Positions 9,220 through 18,736 of a stretch of 64,000 bases of DNA are shown piece by piece. Source of the DNA: an uncultured Bacteriovoracaceae bacterium (GTDB lineage: Bacteria > Bdellovibrionota > Bacteriovoracia > Bacteriovoracales > Bacteriovoracaceae). The position numbers were made by a program, and so were the translations under genes. The notes below the pieces were generated by a model. That model saw only the letters and a list, made by a program, of their open reading frames with translations, was not told the origin of the DNA and did no database searches. The stretch lies in assembly GCA_937931205.1 (NCBI GenBank), contig CALHBF010000018.1, positions 62,001-126,000 on the forward strand, read 5' to 3'. Numbering within the stretch: the first letter of the stretch is position 1; each line of letters starts with the position of its first letter.

Positions 9220-9918
9220 ATGAAATTTGTGTTAGTTACATTCTTGTTTTTGTCTCAAGGGCTTTACGCAGCAGCTTGGCAATCTAATATCGATCATTCT
9301 GAAATTCTTTTCAAGATCCCTTACATGAAGGTTTCGGAAGTGTCAGGTCGCTTTAAGGACTTTAAGGCATCGGCCGATCTTAATAATGACTCTCTAGAGT
9401 CTGTCGCTATTGCTATTGATTCTGCTTCAGTAGATACAGGACATAAGATGAGAGATAATCATCTTAAAGGTCATGATTTTTTCAAATCAAAAGATTTTGA
9501 GAAGATCAATTTCACTTCTTCTAAAATTTCCAAGGTGGCACCTGGAAAATTTAAAGTAGAAGGTAAGCTTTCGATCAAAGATATTACTCGCCCCGTAGTA
9601 TTTGAGGCCGAGTTGTCTGGAAATATGAAAGATACTTGGGGCTACGACAATCGCTTTGCGAAGTTTAGCGGTCAGATCAATCGTAAAGATTTTGATATGA
9701 ACTGGAATAAAACTTTGGATCAACAAGAGTTTCTTGTCGGTGAAGTGATTAACATCTCCGGTGTTTTCCAACTTCAGCCATCAAGCTCTATTACACCAAA
9801 TTCAAAACACATGATTCCTGACACTGAGACAATTCGCCAAAAAGATTTGAATCGTCAGGCACCAAAAGAAGAATCAGGTTTTGTAAAAAAAGTTAGGGAT
9901 CTTATTAATGGAAAATAA
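9220..9918 (+). CDS. YceI-family periplasmic lipid-binding-like protein
   Basis: A 232-residue secreted protein: signal peptide 1-19 (MKFVLVTFLFLSQGLYAAA), then a YceI lipocalin-like beta-barrel with the expected HSEILFKIPYMKVSEVSGRF, HLKGHDFFKSKDFEKINFTS and SIKDITRPV segments. YceI proteins bind isoprenoid or amide lipids. The C-terminal 50 residues are a charged extension beyond the barrel. The ATG at 9220 is chosen over an upstream in-frame ATG at 9160 because it is followed directly by the signal peptide and preceded by GAGAGG. It overlaps the next gene by 11 bases. Confidence 0.9.
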   Translation: MKFVLVTFLFLSQGLYAAAWQSNIDHSEILFKIPYMKVSEVSGRFKDFKASADLNNDSLESVAIAIDSASVDTGHKMRDNHLKGHDFFKSKDFEKINFTSSKISKVAPGKFKVEGKLSIKDITRPVVFEAELSGNMKDTWGYDNRFAKFSGQINRKDFDMNWNKTLDQQEFLVGEVINISGVFQLQPSSSITPNSKHMIPDTETIRQKDLNRQAPKEESGFVKKVRDLINGK

Positions 9919-10231
9919 ATCTAACCCCGTTGATTTCACTCCTCCTAGTTCAATTGCTGCCATCTGGAGTATGATGCTTCCAGGTCTGGGGCAATTGCTT
10001 AAAGGGCGAGTGATGGCCGGTATTATTTGGGCCATTATGTGTGCTTGTGGATACTTCACATTCTTCTGGCCAGGCCTCATTATTCACTTACTGTGTATTC
10101 TTGATGCAGGATTTGTTCAAGGGAACAATTCAATGCTTCAGCTTGATACATGGCCTAAGCGTATTGGATTTGCGGCCCTTATTATCTGTCTTCTGGCCTA
10201 CACGATTATCAGAAACGATCTTCTAGGGTAA
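9908..10231 (+). CDS. Small multi-spanning membrane protein
   Basis: A 107-residue protein with three or four predicted membrane segments (about 18-30, 36-54, 54-70 and 85-103). The PGLGQLLKGR motif resembles the first helix of TM2-like small membrane proteins. The start lies inside the end of the YceI gene, so it is probably translated by coupling. No function can be assigned; membrane partner of the YceI protein is the contextual guess. The 3' end overlaps the convergent response regulator gene by nine bases. Confidence 0.75.
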   Translation: MENKSNPVDFTPPSSIAAIWSMMLPGLGQLLKGRVMAGIIWAIMCACGYFTFFWPGLIIHLLCILDAGFVQGNNSMLQLDTWPKRIGFAALIICLLAYTIIRNDLLG

Positions 10232-10720
10232 TTTCTTCAGCTTTCTTTGAAGGCTCTGGCGATGAAGTCCCAGGGCCTTCGCCGTCTTTGAAATATTGTT
10301 ATTATTCTGTAGCATCACATACTCAATGTACTCATGCTCTATTTGGGAGAGTGTTCTATTCTCCGTTTCACTCTCCATTACTGCTTTCCCGAGAAAAGCA
10401 TCTTCTATTTTTTCAATACTCGCGGGTTTAATGAGGTAATTACGAGCACCTCTTTTCATGGCCTCAACAGTCGTGGCAATTGAGCCATGGCCAGTTAGAA
10501 TCACAATACCGATGTCTTTGTTCTGATTCTTTAATAGATCAATAATTTCAATTCCTGAATCATTACCCACTCGCAAATCAACAATAGCATAATCAAAAGA
10601 AGCTTCTGGCAAATCGCCTATAGCACTGATCCAGAGCGTTTCATAACCTTTCTCGTGAAACTCAATTTCAAGAATTTTACCTAATCGTTTATCGTCTTCA
10701 ACAATGATGAGTTTTTTCAT
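10223..10720 (-). CDS. RegA/PrrA-type response regulator
   Basis: A 165-residue response regulator. The receiver domain (1-115) has acidic residues E8/D9/D10, phospho-acceptor D48 in DYAIVDLR, and the LTGHGSIATTVEAMKRGA helix. A short linker leads to a Fis-type helix-turn-helix (about 122-165, ISKTAKALGLHRQSLQRKL). This compact layout is that of RegA/PrrA/ActR, global redox regulators. The start overlaps the stop of the sensor kinase gene by four bases. Binding sites are not identifiable here. Confidence 0.88.
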   Translation of the reverse strand: MKKLIIVEDDKRLGKILEIEFHEKGYETLWISAIGDLPEASFDYAIVDLRVGNDSGIEIIDLLKNQNKDIGIVILTGHGSIATTVEAMKRGARNYLIKPASIEKIEDAFLGKAVMESETENRTLSQIEHEYIEYVMLQNNNNISKTAKALGLHRQSLQRKLKKLP

Positions 10721-11922
10721 AGAAAGTATAGCTCCACACTGGCCCCTTGAGTATTGTTGTTAATTTTCAATTCACCACCTACAGAACTCATAAAGAGCTC
10801 AGAACTGTAGAGACCTAAACCTGTGCCCATTTGTTTGGAAGTATTAAAGGGCTGTCCTAGGCGTGAGAGAATAGAGGGCATGAATCCCGGGCCATTATCA
10901 CTTATTGATAAAATTTTATTTTGCTCACCTTGAAAAAAATGAACTTCGATGAGTCCTTCTGAAGAACAGGCCTCTAATGCATTATTTAAAAGATTGATAA
11001 GTGTTTGGGTAAAACTGATGAGCGGGGCCTTGATCTCAATTTCTTCGAGATTTAAATTGATCTCAACTTCTGAATGGTTGTTATGCCACTGCTCAATAAT
11101 GGAAGAAATTCTTTTATGATCAATTCTCTCAAAGATGGCACTGTCTAAATCTCGATGAACTTTTCCGATTAAGTGAATCGTTTCAGTGCAATCACTTAGG
11201 GCCTCAGAACATTCCAGCACATCCTCATCAAGAGGCCATTTCTTTTTAAGTCTTTCTACCCGCAGTTTGGCCGCATTGAGAGGAGAAGCAAATTCATGAG
11301 AGAGGCCTGCCGTCATTGCCCCAAGGGCCTGGAGTCTTGAGAAGTTGTCTTCTTTTCGCTGAACTTGATCTAATAAATGATTGGCCTCGTCGAGCTTGAG
11401 TCCCAGAGAGCGAGAAATAAAGAAAGTAATAAGAGGCAAAGAAAAATAAATAATGAGATAAGGGATTGTTTGTCCCGTCAGTAGTCCCTCAAGTCCCATT
11501 TGTCGATAAGGAAGAACTTGCAGAATAAAAGTAGTGAGAAGAACCACCATTACCTTAGACCAAGGTTTATTCTGAGAACTAAAAAGACCTTGCAGAAAAA
11601 TAAGAATAAAGAAGAAGGGATAAAAAGGATTTTGGGTTCCACCACTGAAACTCAAAAATAAAACGAAAAGGAGGATGTCTCCATCGAGCTGGTATCTGCT
11701 CCAGAAAGAATCAGTGAGTCCAGAGATAAGATTTTTCCGGATGTAGAAATTAATGAGAATCAGAGCGATATTAAAGCCCAGAACGATAGTGAGGCTATCA
11801 AAAGAAAGGTATCCATAAATCTCTGCAATCAAAATAAGAAAAATTTGAATAAAAAGCCAAAAATAACGAAGCTTCGTCATCCAAATATATTTAGTTATTT
11901 GTAGCTGGGGCCGTGAATTCAT
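10717..11922 (-). CDS. RegB/PrrB-type redox sensor histidine kinase
   Basis: A 401-residue membrane kinase with about six N-terminal membrane helices (residues 18-175), a dimerisation/phosphoacceptor region with H209 in GLSHEFASPLNAAK, and a HATPase domain with DNGPGF and GTGLGLYSS. Between membrane helices lies GGTQNPF (94-100), matching the GGxxNPF quinone-sensing motif of RegB. In RegB family proteins this motif couples ubiquinone redox state to kinase output. The overlap with the RegA-like gene makes a clear two-gene operon. The redox-active H-box cysteine of classical RegB is not at the standard place, though cysteines occur about 25-30 residues past H209. Confidence 0.87.
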   Translation of the reverse strand: MNSRPQLQITKYIWMTKLRYFWLFIQIFLILIAEIYGYLSFDSLTIVLGFNIALILINFYIRKNLISGLTDSFWSRYQLDGDILLFVLFLSFSGGTQNPFYPFFFILIFLQGLFSSQNKPWSKVMVVLLTTFILQVLPYRQMGLEGLLTGQTIPYLIIYFSLPLITFFISRSLGLKLDEANHLLDQVQRKEDNFSRLQALGAMTAGLSHEFASPLNAAKLRVERLKKKWPLDEDVLECSEALSDCTETIHLIGKVHRDLDSAIFERIDHKRISSIIEQWHNNHSEVEINLNLEEIEIKAPLISFTQTLINLLNNALEACSSEGLIEVHFFQGEQNKILSISDNGPGFMPSILSRLGQPFNTSKQMGTGLGLYSSELFMSSVGGELKINNNTQGASVELYFL

Positions 11923-11953
11923 AGGCTGAAGTTATGCGAGTTTAAGCGTTAGA

Positions 11954-11968
11954 GCAACATTTTGTTGC
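11954..11968. promoter_or_regulatory. Palindrome upstream of TonB receptor gene
   Basis: GCAACATTTTGTTGC is a perfect inverted repeat (6 bp arms, 3-base spacer) in the divergent gap between the sensor kinase and the TonB receptor, 53 bases before the receptor ATG. Position and symmetry suit a repressor or activator operator. No known regulator consensus is matched by eye. Confidence 0.4.
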
Positions 11969-12020
11969 ATTCTAAAAATGGACTCTTCGAAGTAAGCTCT
12001 ACGAGAATTCAAGGAGTTTT

Positions 12021-14051
12021 ATGAAGGTTATGGTTTTTGTTGTACTGGGAGTTTTTCTGTCTGAGGCCTTTGCGGAAGATCTTAAAACAGTGGATGTGGA
12101 AGGGCTAAAACCAATTTCTTCGACCATTTCACCAGAAGCAACCTCGACTCTGATTGAAGACACATCAGGAATTTCTAATAGGAAGTCAGGAGGGATTGCA
12201 GATAATCCTAGTATCCATGGACTCTCCAATGACCGAGTTAATATTAAAGTTGATGGCACTATCATGACTAATTCGTGTCCCAATCACATGAACCCCACAC
12301 TCTCTTTTGTTCACCCTGATCAAGTGATGGGTGTACAGACTTTTGCGGGCCTTGATCCTGTCTCTAATGGCGGTGATAACATAGCAGGAAGTATTCTTGT
12401 CACCACTAAAAAATTACGATTCAGTGATGGAGGAGTTGATTCTTCTCTTCGTTTAAGATCCTTTTATAAGAGCAATAATTTTAACTCCGGTCTTGCCCTT
12501 AATACCCATATCGCTAATGAGAAATATTACTTCTCTTACGAAGGGATTGCTGAAAAAGCAGGCAGATATTTGGACGGGAATGGTAATCGTCTTAAGGGCA
12601 CTCTTTATGAGCAGAATAATCAAGCGCTAACAGTTGCTCGAAAAATTAATAACGGCGATGTTTCCCTTAAACTTTCAAGATCTAATATTCCCTACCAAGG
12701 TTTTGTGAATCAATATATGGATCTGTTAAGCAATCAAACAGATAAAGCTCAGCTGGCGATTAATCAGCAATGGGATAAATTAAAATTTGAATTTCTGACT
12801 AGCTTCACCCATACGGATCACTTCATGAATAAAATGAAGTCTGAGCGTAAGGGCAGCATGCCGATGGATACTAAGAGTGATGAGTTTAATGCTTCAACGA
12901 AATTCACTTATAACGATCATTTAAAATTTGGTTTTGAATACTTTCAATACCGTTTAGAAGATTGGTGGGATCCAGTGACGACTACTGTCAGCGGAATGGG
13001 ACCAAATGCTTATCAGAACGTTCATCTAGGAAAGCGTGATCGCTTGGGAGTATATGCTGAGAATACTTTTAATAAAGGTGAGCGCATTGAGTACTTAACA
13101 GGTCTTCGTACTGATATTGTGGTGATGGATACAGGACGTGTGGAGGGCTATAACAATGTTTCAAATTCTCCCGTAGATGCGGCCTTCTTTAATGAACAAA
13201 AACGAGCGAGAACGGATGTGAATTTTGATGCTCTTCTTGCTGTTCGTTTTCATAAAAATGAGAGAGAAATCATTGAGACCGGCTATGCTAGAAAAACACG
13301 TTCTCCCAATATGTATGAAAGGTATTCTTGGGGTGGATTAAAAACGCATAACATGCCGACTCGTATGGATATGCGAATGATTAACTGGTTTGGCGATGGA
13401 AATGGTTATGTGGGAGATGTTGATCTGAAGCCTGAGGTCGCTCATAAATTTTCGGCTAAATATACTTATAACGATAAAAAAAGATTTAAAGTTGAGCTTG
13501 CCCCTTTCTTTAACTATGTTGAAAATTTTATTGATGCCAATGTGGTTGATACTGATGGGGTGAGAAACTATCTACAGTTTACCAATGAAGATGCCGTCCT
13601 TTATGGTTTTGATTTTAATGCTGATGTAGGAATTGTTTCATCAGAGAAACTTGGAGAATTGAGCTTAAGAACTCTAGGCTCTTATACCAGAGGTTATCGT
13701 GTGGATAAGAAGGCCGATCTTTATCACTTGATGCCACTCAACATGAACATCACTCTCAGACATCAGCTCTCTTTCTGGGAGAATGATTTAACTGTTCGTA
13801 TGGTTGCCCAGAAAAAAACAGTCAACAAATTAAGATTGGAAGCTCAGACTGCCGGTTATGCACTTCTCGATTTCGCAACACGCTTAAAGTGGAGCAAATT
13901 TACTTTGGAGCTCGGTGTGAGTAACATGCTAGACAAGGACTACCAGATGCCTCTGGCCGGTATTGATTTAGTGAACTACTCGTTTGCCAATCGTGTGGCC
14001 CAGTTTGGTATGGGGAGATCCTACAACACTAGCTTCATTATGGAGTTTTGA
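12021..14051 (+). CDS. TonB-dependent copper receptor-like protein (OprC/NosA type)
   Basis: A 676-residue outer-membrane receptor: signal peptide 1-18 (ending EAFA), plug domain to about residue 135, then a 22-strand barrel ending in an aromatic C-terminus (SFIMEF). The plug holds NSCPNHMNP, giving C86 and M90 as a CxxxM pair, and an extracellular-loop stretch has THNM with H443 and M445 as an HxM pair. OprC of Pseudomonas binds copper through exactly such CxxxM and HxM motifs. It is therefore likely to take up copper; assignment by motif, not by alignment. Full length. Followed after 17 bases by an Old Yellow Enzyme gene. Confidence 0.85.
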   Translation: MKVMVFVVLGVFLSEAFAEDLKTVDVEGLKPISSTISPEATSTLIEDTSGISNRKSGGIADNPSIHGLSNDRVNIKVDGTIMTNSCPNHMNPTLSFVHPDQVMGVQTFAGLDPVSNGGDNIAGSILVTTKKLRFSDGGVDSSLRLRSFYKSNNFNSGLALNTHIANEKYYFSYEGIAEKAGRYLDGNGNRLKGTLYEQNNQALTVARKINNGDVSLKLSRSNIPYQGFVNQYMDLLSNQTDKAQLAINQQWDKLKFEFLTSFTHTDHFMNKMKSERKGSMPMDTKSDEFNASTKFTYNDHLKFGFEYFQYRLEDWWDPVTTTVSGMGPNAYQNVHLGKRDRLGVYAENTFNKGERIEYLTGLRTDIVVMDTGRVEGYNNVSNSPVDAAFFNEQKRARTDVNFDALLAVRFHKNEREIIETGYARKTRSPNMYERYSWGGLKTHNMPTRMDMRMINWFGDGNGYVGDVDLKPEVAHKFSAKYTYNDKKRFKVELAPFFNYVENFIDANVVDTDGVRNYLQFTNEDAVLYGFDFNADVGIVSSEKLGELSLRTLGSYTRGYRVDKKADLYHLMPLNMNITLRHQLSFWENDLTVRMVAQKKTVNKLRLEAQTAGYALLDFATRLKWSKFTLELGVSNMLDKDYQMPLAGIDLVNYSFANRVAQFGMGRSYNTSFIMEF

Positions 14052-14068
14052 AATGCAGGAGATGATTG

Positions 14069-15106
14069 ATGTCGATGTTTACTCCTATTACTTTTGGAAA
14101 AATCGAACTTAAAAATAAAATAGTCATGGCCCCTTTGACTCGTTCACGAGCACCAGGGCATCTGCCGAATAAACTGATGAGAGAGTATTATGCTCAACGA
14201 GCGTCAGCAGGCTTGATTTTAACTGAAGCAACAGTTATCTCTGAAGATGCTATCGGGTATGCTGATACTCCAGGAATCTGGAGCGAAGATCAGGTCCAGG
14301 AATGGAAGACAATTACTGAAAGTGTTCACGCTCAAGGTGGAAAAATTGTTATTCAACTATGGCACGTAGGACGGGTTTCTCATTCATCTCTTTTGAACGG
14401 AAAACGACCAGTGGCCCCTTCTGCAGTTGCCATGTCTGGAAATATCAGAAGGCTAGGGGGAGGAAGTGTTCCTTATGAAACACCCCATGAGCTTTCTTTT
14501 AAAGAAATTAAAAGCATCATAGATCAGTATAAGCTTGCAGCTCAGAACGCTTTGAGAGCTGGATTTGATGGGGTAGAACTCCACGGTGCGAATGGGTATT
14601 TGGTAGATCAATTTCTTCATGATGGAACAAATAAAAGAAATGATGAATACGGCGGCAGTGTCGAGAAGCGTTCTCGTTTTTTGCTAGAGGTGCTAGAAGC
14701 ACTTATCAGTGTCTGGGGCAGCGAGCGGGTAGGGCTTCATCTCTCCCCCTATTCAAATACTCATGAAGTCAGCGACAGTGATCCTGATAAATTGTTCGAG
14801 TATGTTTTTAAAATGCTTAACAAGCTCAACTTGAGCTTTGTTTTCATCAGGAATACGACAGGCTCCCTTGAAGTGTATAAAAAAATTCGTTCATGGTTCA
14901 AGGGTCATCTGATTGGAAATCAGAACTATAGTTTTGATACGGCGAGTATGGAGTTAAAAAGTGGTCTGGTGGATGCAGTTAGCTTTGGACGATGGTATAT
15001 CTCAAATCCCGATCTCGTTGAGAAATTTCAAACTGGCAAAGCTTTGACTCCATGGAATGAATCTACATTCTATGGGGGCAGCGAAATAGGATATACAGAC
15101 TACTAG
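14069..15106 (+). CDS. Old Yellow Enzyme family NADH:flavin oxidoreductase
   Basis: A 345-residue FMN-dependent TIM-barrel enzyme of the alkene-reductase (NemA/XenA-like) family. Visible motifs are the N-terminal KNKIVMAPLTRSRA, WHVGRVSH, HGANGYLVDQFL (substrate-binding His and Asn) and DEYGGSVEKRSRFLLEV. Such enzymes reduce electrophilic alkenes, nitro compounds and maleimides using NAD(P)H. ATG 14069 is chosen over TTG 14066 because AGGAGA at 14057-14062 gives good spacing. The gene may be cotranscribed with the TonB receptor or be associated with the downstream electrophile (formaldehyde) detoxification genes. Confidence 0.92.
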   Translation: MSMFTPITFGKIELKNKIVMAPLTRSRAPGHLPNKLMREYYAQRASAGLILTEATVISEDAIGYADTPGIWSEDQVQEWKTITESVHAQGGKIVIQLWHVGRVSHSSLLNGKRPVAPSAVAMSGNIRRLGGGSVPYETPHELSFKEIKSIIDQYKLAAQNALRAGFDGVELHGANGYLVDQFLHDGTNKRNDEYGGSVEKRSRFLLEVLEALISVWGSERVGLHLSPYSNTHEVSDSDPDKLFEYVFKMLNKLNLSFVFIRNTTGSLEVYKKIRSWFKGHLIGNQNYSFDTASMELKSGLVDAVSFGRWYISNPDLVEKFQTGKALTPWNESTFYGGSEIGYTDY

Positions 15107-15135
15107 TTGCGTATATTACAAAGAGCTAAAAGCTC

Positions 15136-16029
15136 TTAAAAAAGAACGTCTGGATAATCAAGCGAAAGACTTTTTTTAAGGGCTTCTAGGAAGGTGCTAA
15201 CATTAATGTTTTTGCTGACCTTGTAAGGCGTGACTGCCCAGATGTCGGTTTTTCCTTCACTAAAACTCTCTAAAATCGGAACAAGTTTTTTACTGGTGAT
15301 ATGTTCAAAGACATAGCTTCCCGGCAAACGAACAATTCCCACACCAGACAGGGCCGCTTGTAGTAGCACTCGCGGATTATTGGTTTTGATATTTCCAGTA
15401 ACAGGCCAGTCTTTAAGCTTCTTGTCGATTCGAAATTTCCAGTGACTTCCTAAACAGTTATGAGGTTTTAAATCTTTGGGATGCTTGGGAATGCCAAAAT
15501 TTTTAAGATAATCAGCACTGGCACAGACAAATTCCCTTCTGGAAGCAATTTTTTGCGCATAAAGAGATGAAGGCTTTAACTCGCCGATTCGAATTCCGAT
15601 ATCAAATTTTTCTTCAATGAGATCAATTACCTTCGCATCAAAATGAATTTCAATTTTAAGTTCAGGATACTTTTGCGCCATCTCGATCAATACCGGAGCA
15701 ATAAAGTTTTCTCCAAAGATTCCTGCAGTGGTTACTCGCAACAGGCCTCGCGGTGTTTGACCTTGGTGATTTAGCTGATTTTTGACATCTTGCAGTTTCT
15801 CCAGCGAACTCTTGCATTCGGTAAGAAACGTTTCACCGAAACTAGTCAGTTTAATGGAGCGAGTTGAACGCAAAAAAAGGGCCTGCCCAATCTCATCCTC
15901 TAAGGACTTAATCGTTTTTGAGACCTGAGATTTTGAGATACTTAAGTTCTTGGCCGCTTGTGAGAAGCTCTCTGTTTCGGCCACTGCTACAAAATGCACT
16001 AAGCATTCAATCCATTTGATTGTTTCCAT
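15136..16029 (-). CDS. LysR-family transcriptional regulator
   Basis: A 297-residue LysR-type regulator. The N-terminal winged helix-turn-helix (about 8-65) contains FSQAAKNLSISKSQVSKTIKSLEDEIG and the effector-binding domain (about 92-297) has typical LRVTTAG and VGIVRLPG elements. It diverges from frmA, the arrangement expected for a regulator of the formaldehyde operon, and its start codon lies within a perfect palindrome that is probably its own operator. It sits convergent to the Old Yellow Enzyme gene, which may be a second target. The effector is unknown. Confidence 0.93.
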   Translation of the reverse strand: METIKWIECLVHFVAVAETESFSQAAKNLSISKSQVSKTIKSLEDEIGQALFLRSTRSIKLTSFGETFLTECKSSLEKLQDVKNQLNHQGQTPRGLLRVTTAGIFGENFIAPVLIEMAQKYPELKIEIHFDAKVIDLIEEKFDIGIRIGELKPSSLYAQKIASRREFVCASADYLKNFGIPKHPKDLKPHNCLGSHWKFRIDKKLKDWPVTGNIKTNNPRVLLQAALSGVGIVRLPGSYVFEHITSKKLVPILESFSEGKTDIWAVTPYKVSKNINVSTFLEALKKSLSLDYPDVLF

Positions 16030-16045
16030 ATGGAAACAGTGTTTC
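16021..16045. promoter_or_regulatory. Perfect 18-bp palindrome at LysR start, likely operator
   Basis: TGTTTCCATATGGAAACA (16021-16038) is a perfect 18-bp dyad whose centre overlaps the LysR start codon (complement of 16027-16029). It is immediately extended by a second dyad, GAAACAGTGTTTC (16033-16045). Location in the LysR/frmA divergent gap suggests binding by the LysR protein for autorepression and frmA control. Confidence 0.6.
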
Positions 16046-16118
16046 TCTTGCGTAGTAGATAGTCAAGTTTTCAGAGGAGATTTATGATATACTTTTAAGT
16101 TTTAAACCTAAGGAGTGA

Positions 16119-17231
<1,113 letters not shown>

Positions 17232-17240
17232 GAGGGAATT

Positions 17241-18065
17241 ATGAATTTACTAAAAAGTCATAAAACTTTTAACGGACAGACTCAGTTTTGGTCTCATGAA
17301 TCGGAAACGACTAAAACATTGATGAAGTTCTCTACATTCATTCCTGAGAATCCTATGGGGGCCATTATTTGGCTCTCAGGATTAACTTGTAACGAAGAGA
17401 ATTTTATTACCAAGGCCGGTGTTCAAAGATTTTTAAGTGATCATCAAATTATGGTGATTTGTCCTGATACATCTCCGCGTGGCCTTAATCTGCCCGGTGA
17501 GCATGATTCCTATGATTTTGGTTCAGGTGCTGGCTTCTATGTGAATGCCACGACTGACGGTTATCGAGATCATTACAAGATGGAAGACTACATCGTTAAA
17601 GATATTGTCTCTATTCTTAAAAATGAGTTTAAGATGAGCAAAATCTCCATTATGGGTCACTCAATGGGAGGTCATGGGGCCTTAGTCTTAGGTTTAAGGC
17701 ATCCTCATCTCTTTACTTCCATTTCGGCATTCTCTCCCATTGTCCACCCTAGTGTGTGCCCTTGGGGAGAAAAAGCATTTACGGGGTATTTGGGCGAAGA
17801 TAAGAACACTTGGTATAAGTATGATGCTACAGAACTAATCAATCGAGGTTTTAAGCATGCCAATAAAATCTTAATTCACCAGGGGACACATGATGAATTT
17901 TTAACTCGTGAACTGATGACTACTGACTTTATTGATGCTTGTGCCGCCAGTGAGCAATCCGAGCAAGTTGTGTTCTGTGATGAGTATGATCATAGCTATT
18001 ACTTTATTTCTACTTTTATTGAAGATCACATTCTTCATCATAAAAAATATCTTTTAAAAAAATAG
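17241..18065 (+). CDS. fghA: S-formylglutathione hydrolase
   Basis: A 274-residue alpha/beta-hydrolase that cleaves S-formylglutathione to formate and glutathione, completing formaldehyde detoxification. The esterase-D signature is clear: GLTCNEENFITKAG near residue 48, the oxyanion region, GHSMGGHGAL with nucleophile S141, and catalytic Asp and His late in the sequence (HDEF, DHSYYF). Length is the family norm (about 275-280). It follows frmA by nine bases with its own GAGGG site and is followed after 11 bases by a SnoaL-like gene. Confidence 0.95.
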   Translation: MNLLKSHKTFNGQTQFWSHESETTKTLMKFSTFIPENPMGAIIWLSGLTCNEENFITKAGVQRFLSDHQIMVICPDTSPRGLNLPGEHDSYDFGSGAGFYVNATTDGYRDHYKMEDYIVKDIVSILKNEFKMSKISIMGHSMGGHGALVLGLRHPHLFTSISAFSPIVHPSVCPWGEKAFTGYLGEDKNTWYKYDATELINRGFKHANKILIHQGTHDEFLTRELMTTDFIDACAASEQSEQVVFCDEYDHSYYFISTFIEDHILHHKKYLLKK

Positions 18066-18076
18066 GAGATTCACAG

Positions 18077-18472
18077 GTGAGCAAGGCCATTTTAGAGCAA
18101 TATTATAAAGCGTTTAATGAAAAGAATTTTGAAGGGATGCTTTCATTGTTGGCCAATGATGTGGTTCATGACATCAATGAAGGTGAAAGTCAGATTGGTG
18201 TAGAGACGTTTCGTACTTTCTTAAAAGGTATGGACACGTATTATGATGAGACTGCGATTAATCTGGTATTCATGACAAATGAAGATAACAGCAGAGGAAG
18301 TGCTGAATTCCGTATTCAGGGAACCTATAAAGTTACTTGTCAGGGACTACCTCCTGCTCGTGGACAGAAATATGATCTGCCGGTTGGTGCTTTTTTCGAA
18401 TTTAAGAATGGAAAAATCACTCGTGTCACCAATTATTACAACCTCAATCTCTGGCTGAAACTAGTCAAGTAA
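18077..18472 (+). CDS. SnoaL-like / ketosteroid isomerase-related protein
   Basis: A 131-residue NTF2-like cone-fold protein: the N-terminal YYKAFNEKNFEGMLSLL helix pair, then DVVHDINEG and a C-terminal FEFKNGKITRVTNYYNL sheet, typical of the SnoaL/ketosteroid-isomerase-related group. The start is a GTG with AGGAGA seven bases upstream. Members of this group are often found beside glutathione-dependent formaldehyde genes, but no reaction is established here. Third gene of the frmA operon by spacing. Confidence 0.85.
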   Translation: MSKAILEQYYKAFNEKNFEGMLSLLANDVVHDINEGESQIGVETFRTFLKGMDTYYDETAINLVFMTNEDNSRGSAEFRIQGTYKVTCQGLPPARGQKYDLPVGAFFEFKNGKITRVTNYYNLNLWLKLVK

Positions 18473-18489
18473 TCCTTCTTCGCTATTAT

Positions 18490-18530
18490 TTCCCTGGTCT
18501 TGATCAGAAAACATGATCTGGATCAGGGAA
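18490..18530. terminator. Hairpin after formaldehyde operon
   Basis: TTCCCTG (18490-18496) pairs with CAGGGAA (18524-18530), with an inner GATCA/TGATC pair (18502-18506 with 18514-18518). It follows the last gene of the frmA operon by 17 bases. There is no long T-run after it, so function as terminator or mRNA 3' stabiliser is probable, not certain. Confidence 0.45.
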
Positions 18531-18736
18531 TTACCCTGTTAAAATCACCTCTTAAATCTTAAGAACATTTTAAGAATTCACCGACAATATTAATAGAAAT
18601 TCTGATGGGTATAAAACCTGTGAATTACAGCGTTTTCACTCTGAAAAAATGGGAATTTTTAGACCTCCTAGACCTAAACGGACGTTTGTACTTAAAATGA
18701 TTTAGTAGGTTTATATTTTATTGCCGAGGATGGAAC
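18531..18736 (+). promoter_or_regulatory. Leader region of the chemosensory operon
   Basis: About 200 AT-rich bases without a gene before the chemosensory operon. A short direct repeat TAGACCT occurs at 18660-18666 and 18669-18675 (period nine), followed by the partial dyad AACGGACGTT (18677-18686). These may be regulator half-sites. No convincing sigma-28 or sigma-70 promoter could be fixed by eye. Confidence 0.35.

Noticed and set aside
15121..15137. Terminator between Old Yellow Enzyme and LysR genes
   Set aside because: AAGAGCT/AGCTCTT forms a seven-base stem with no T-run on either strand, so too weak to call.
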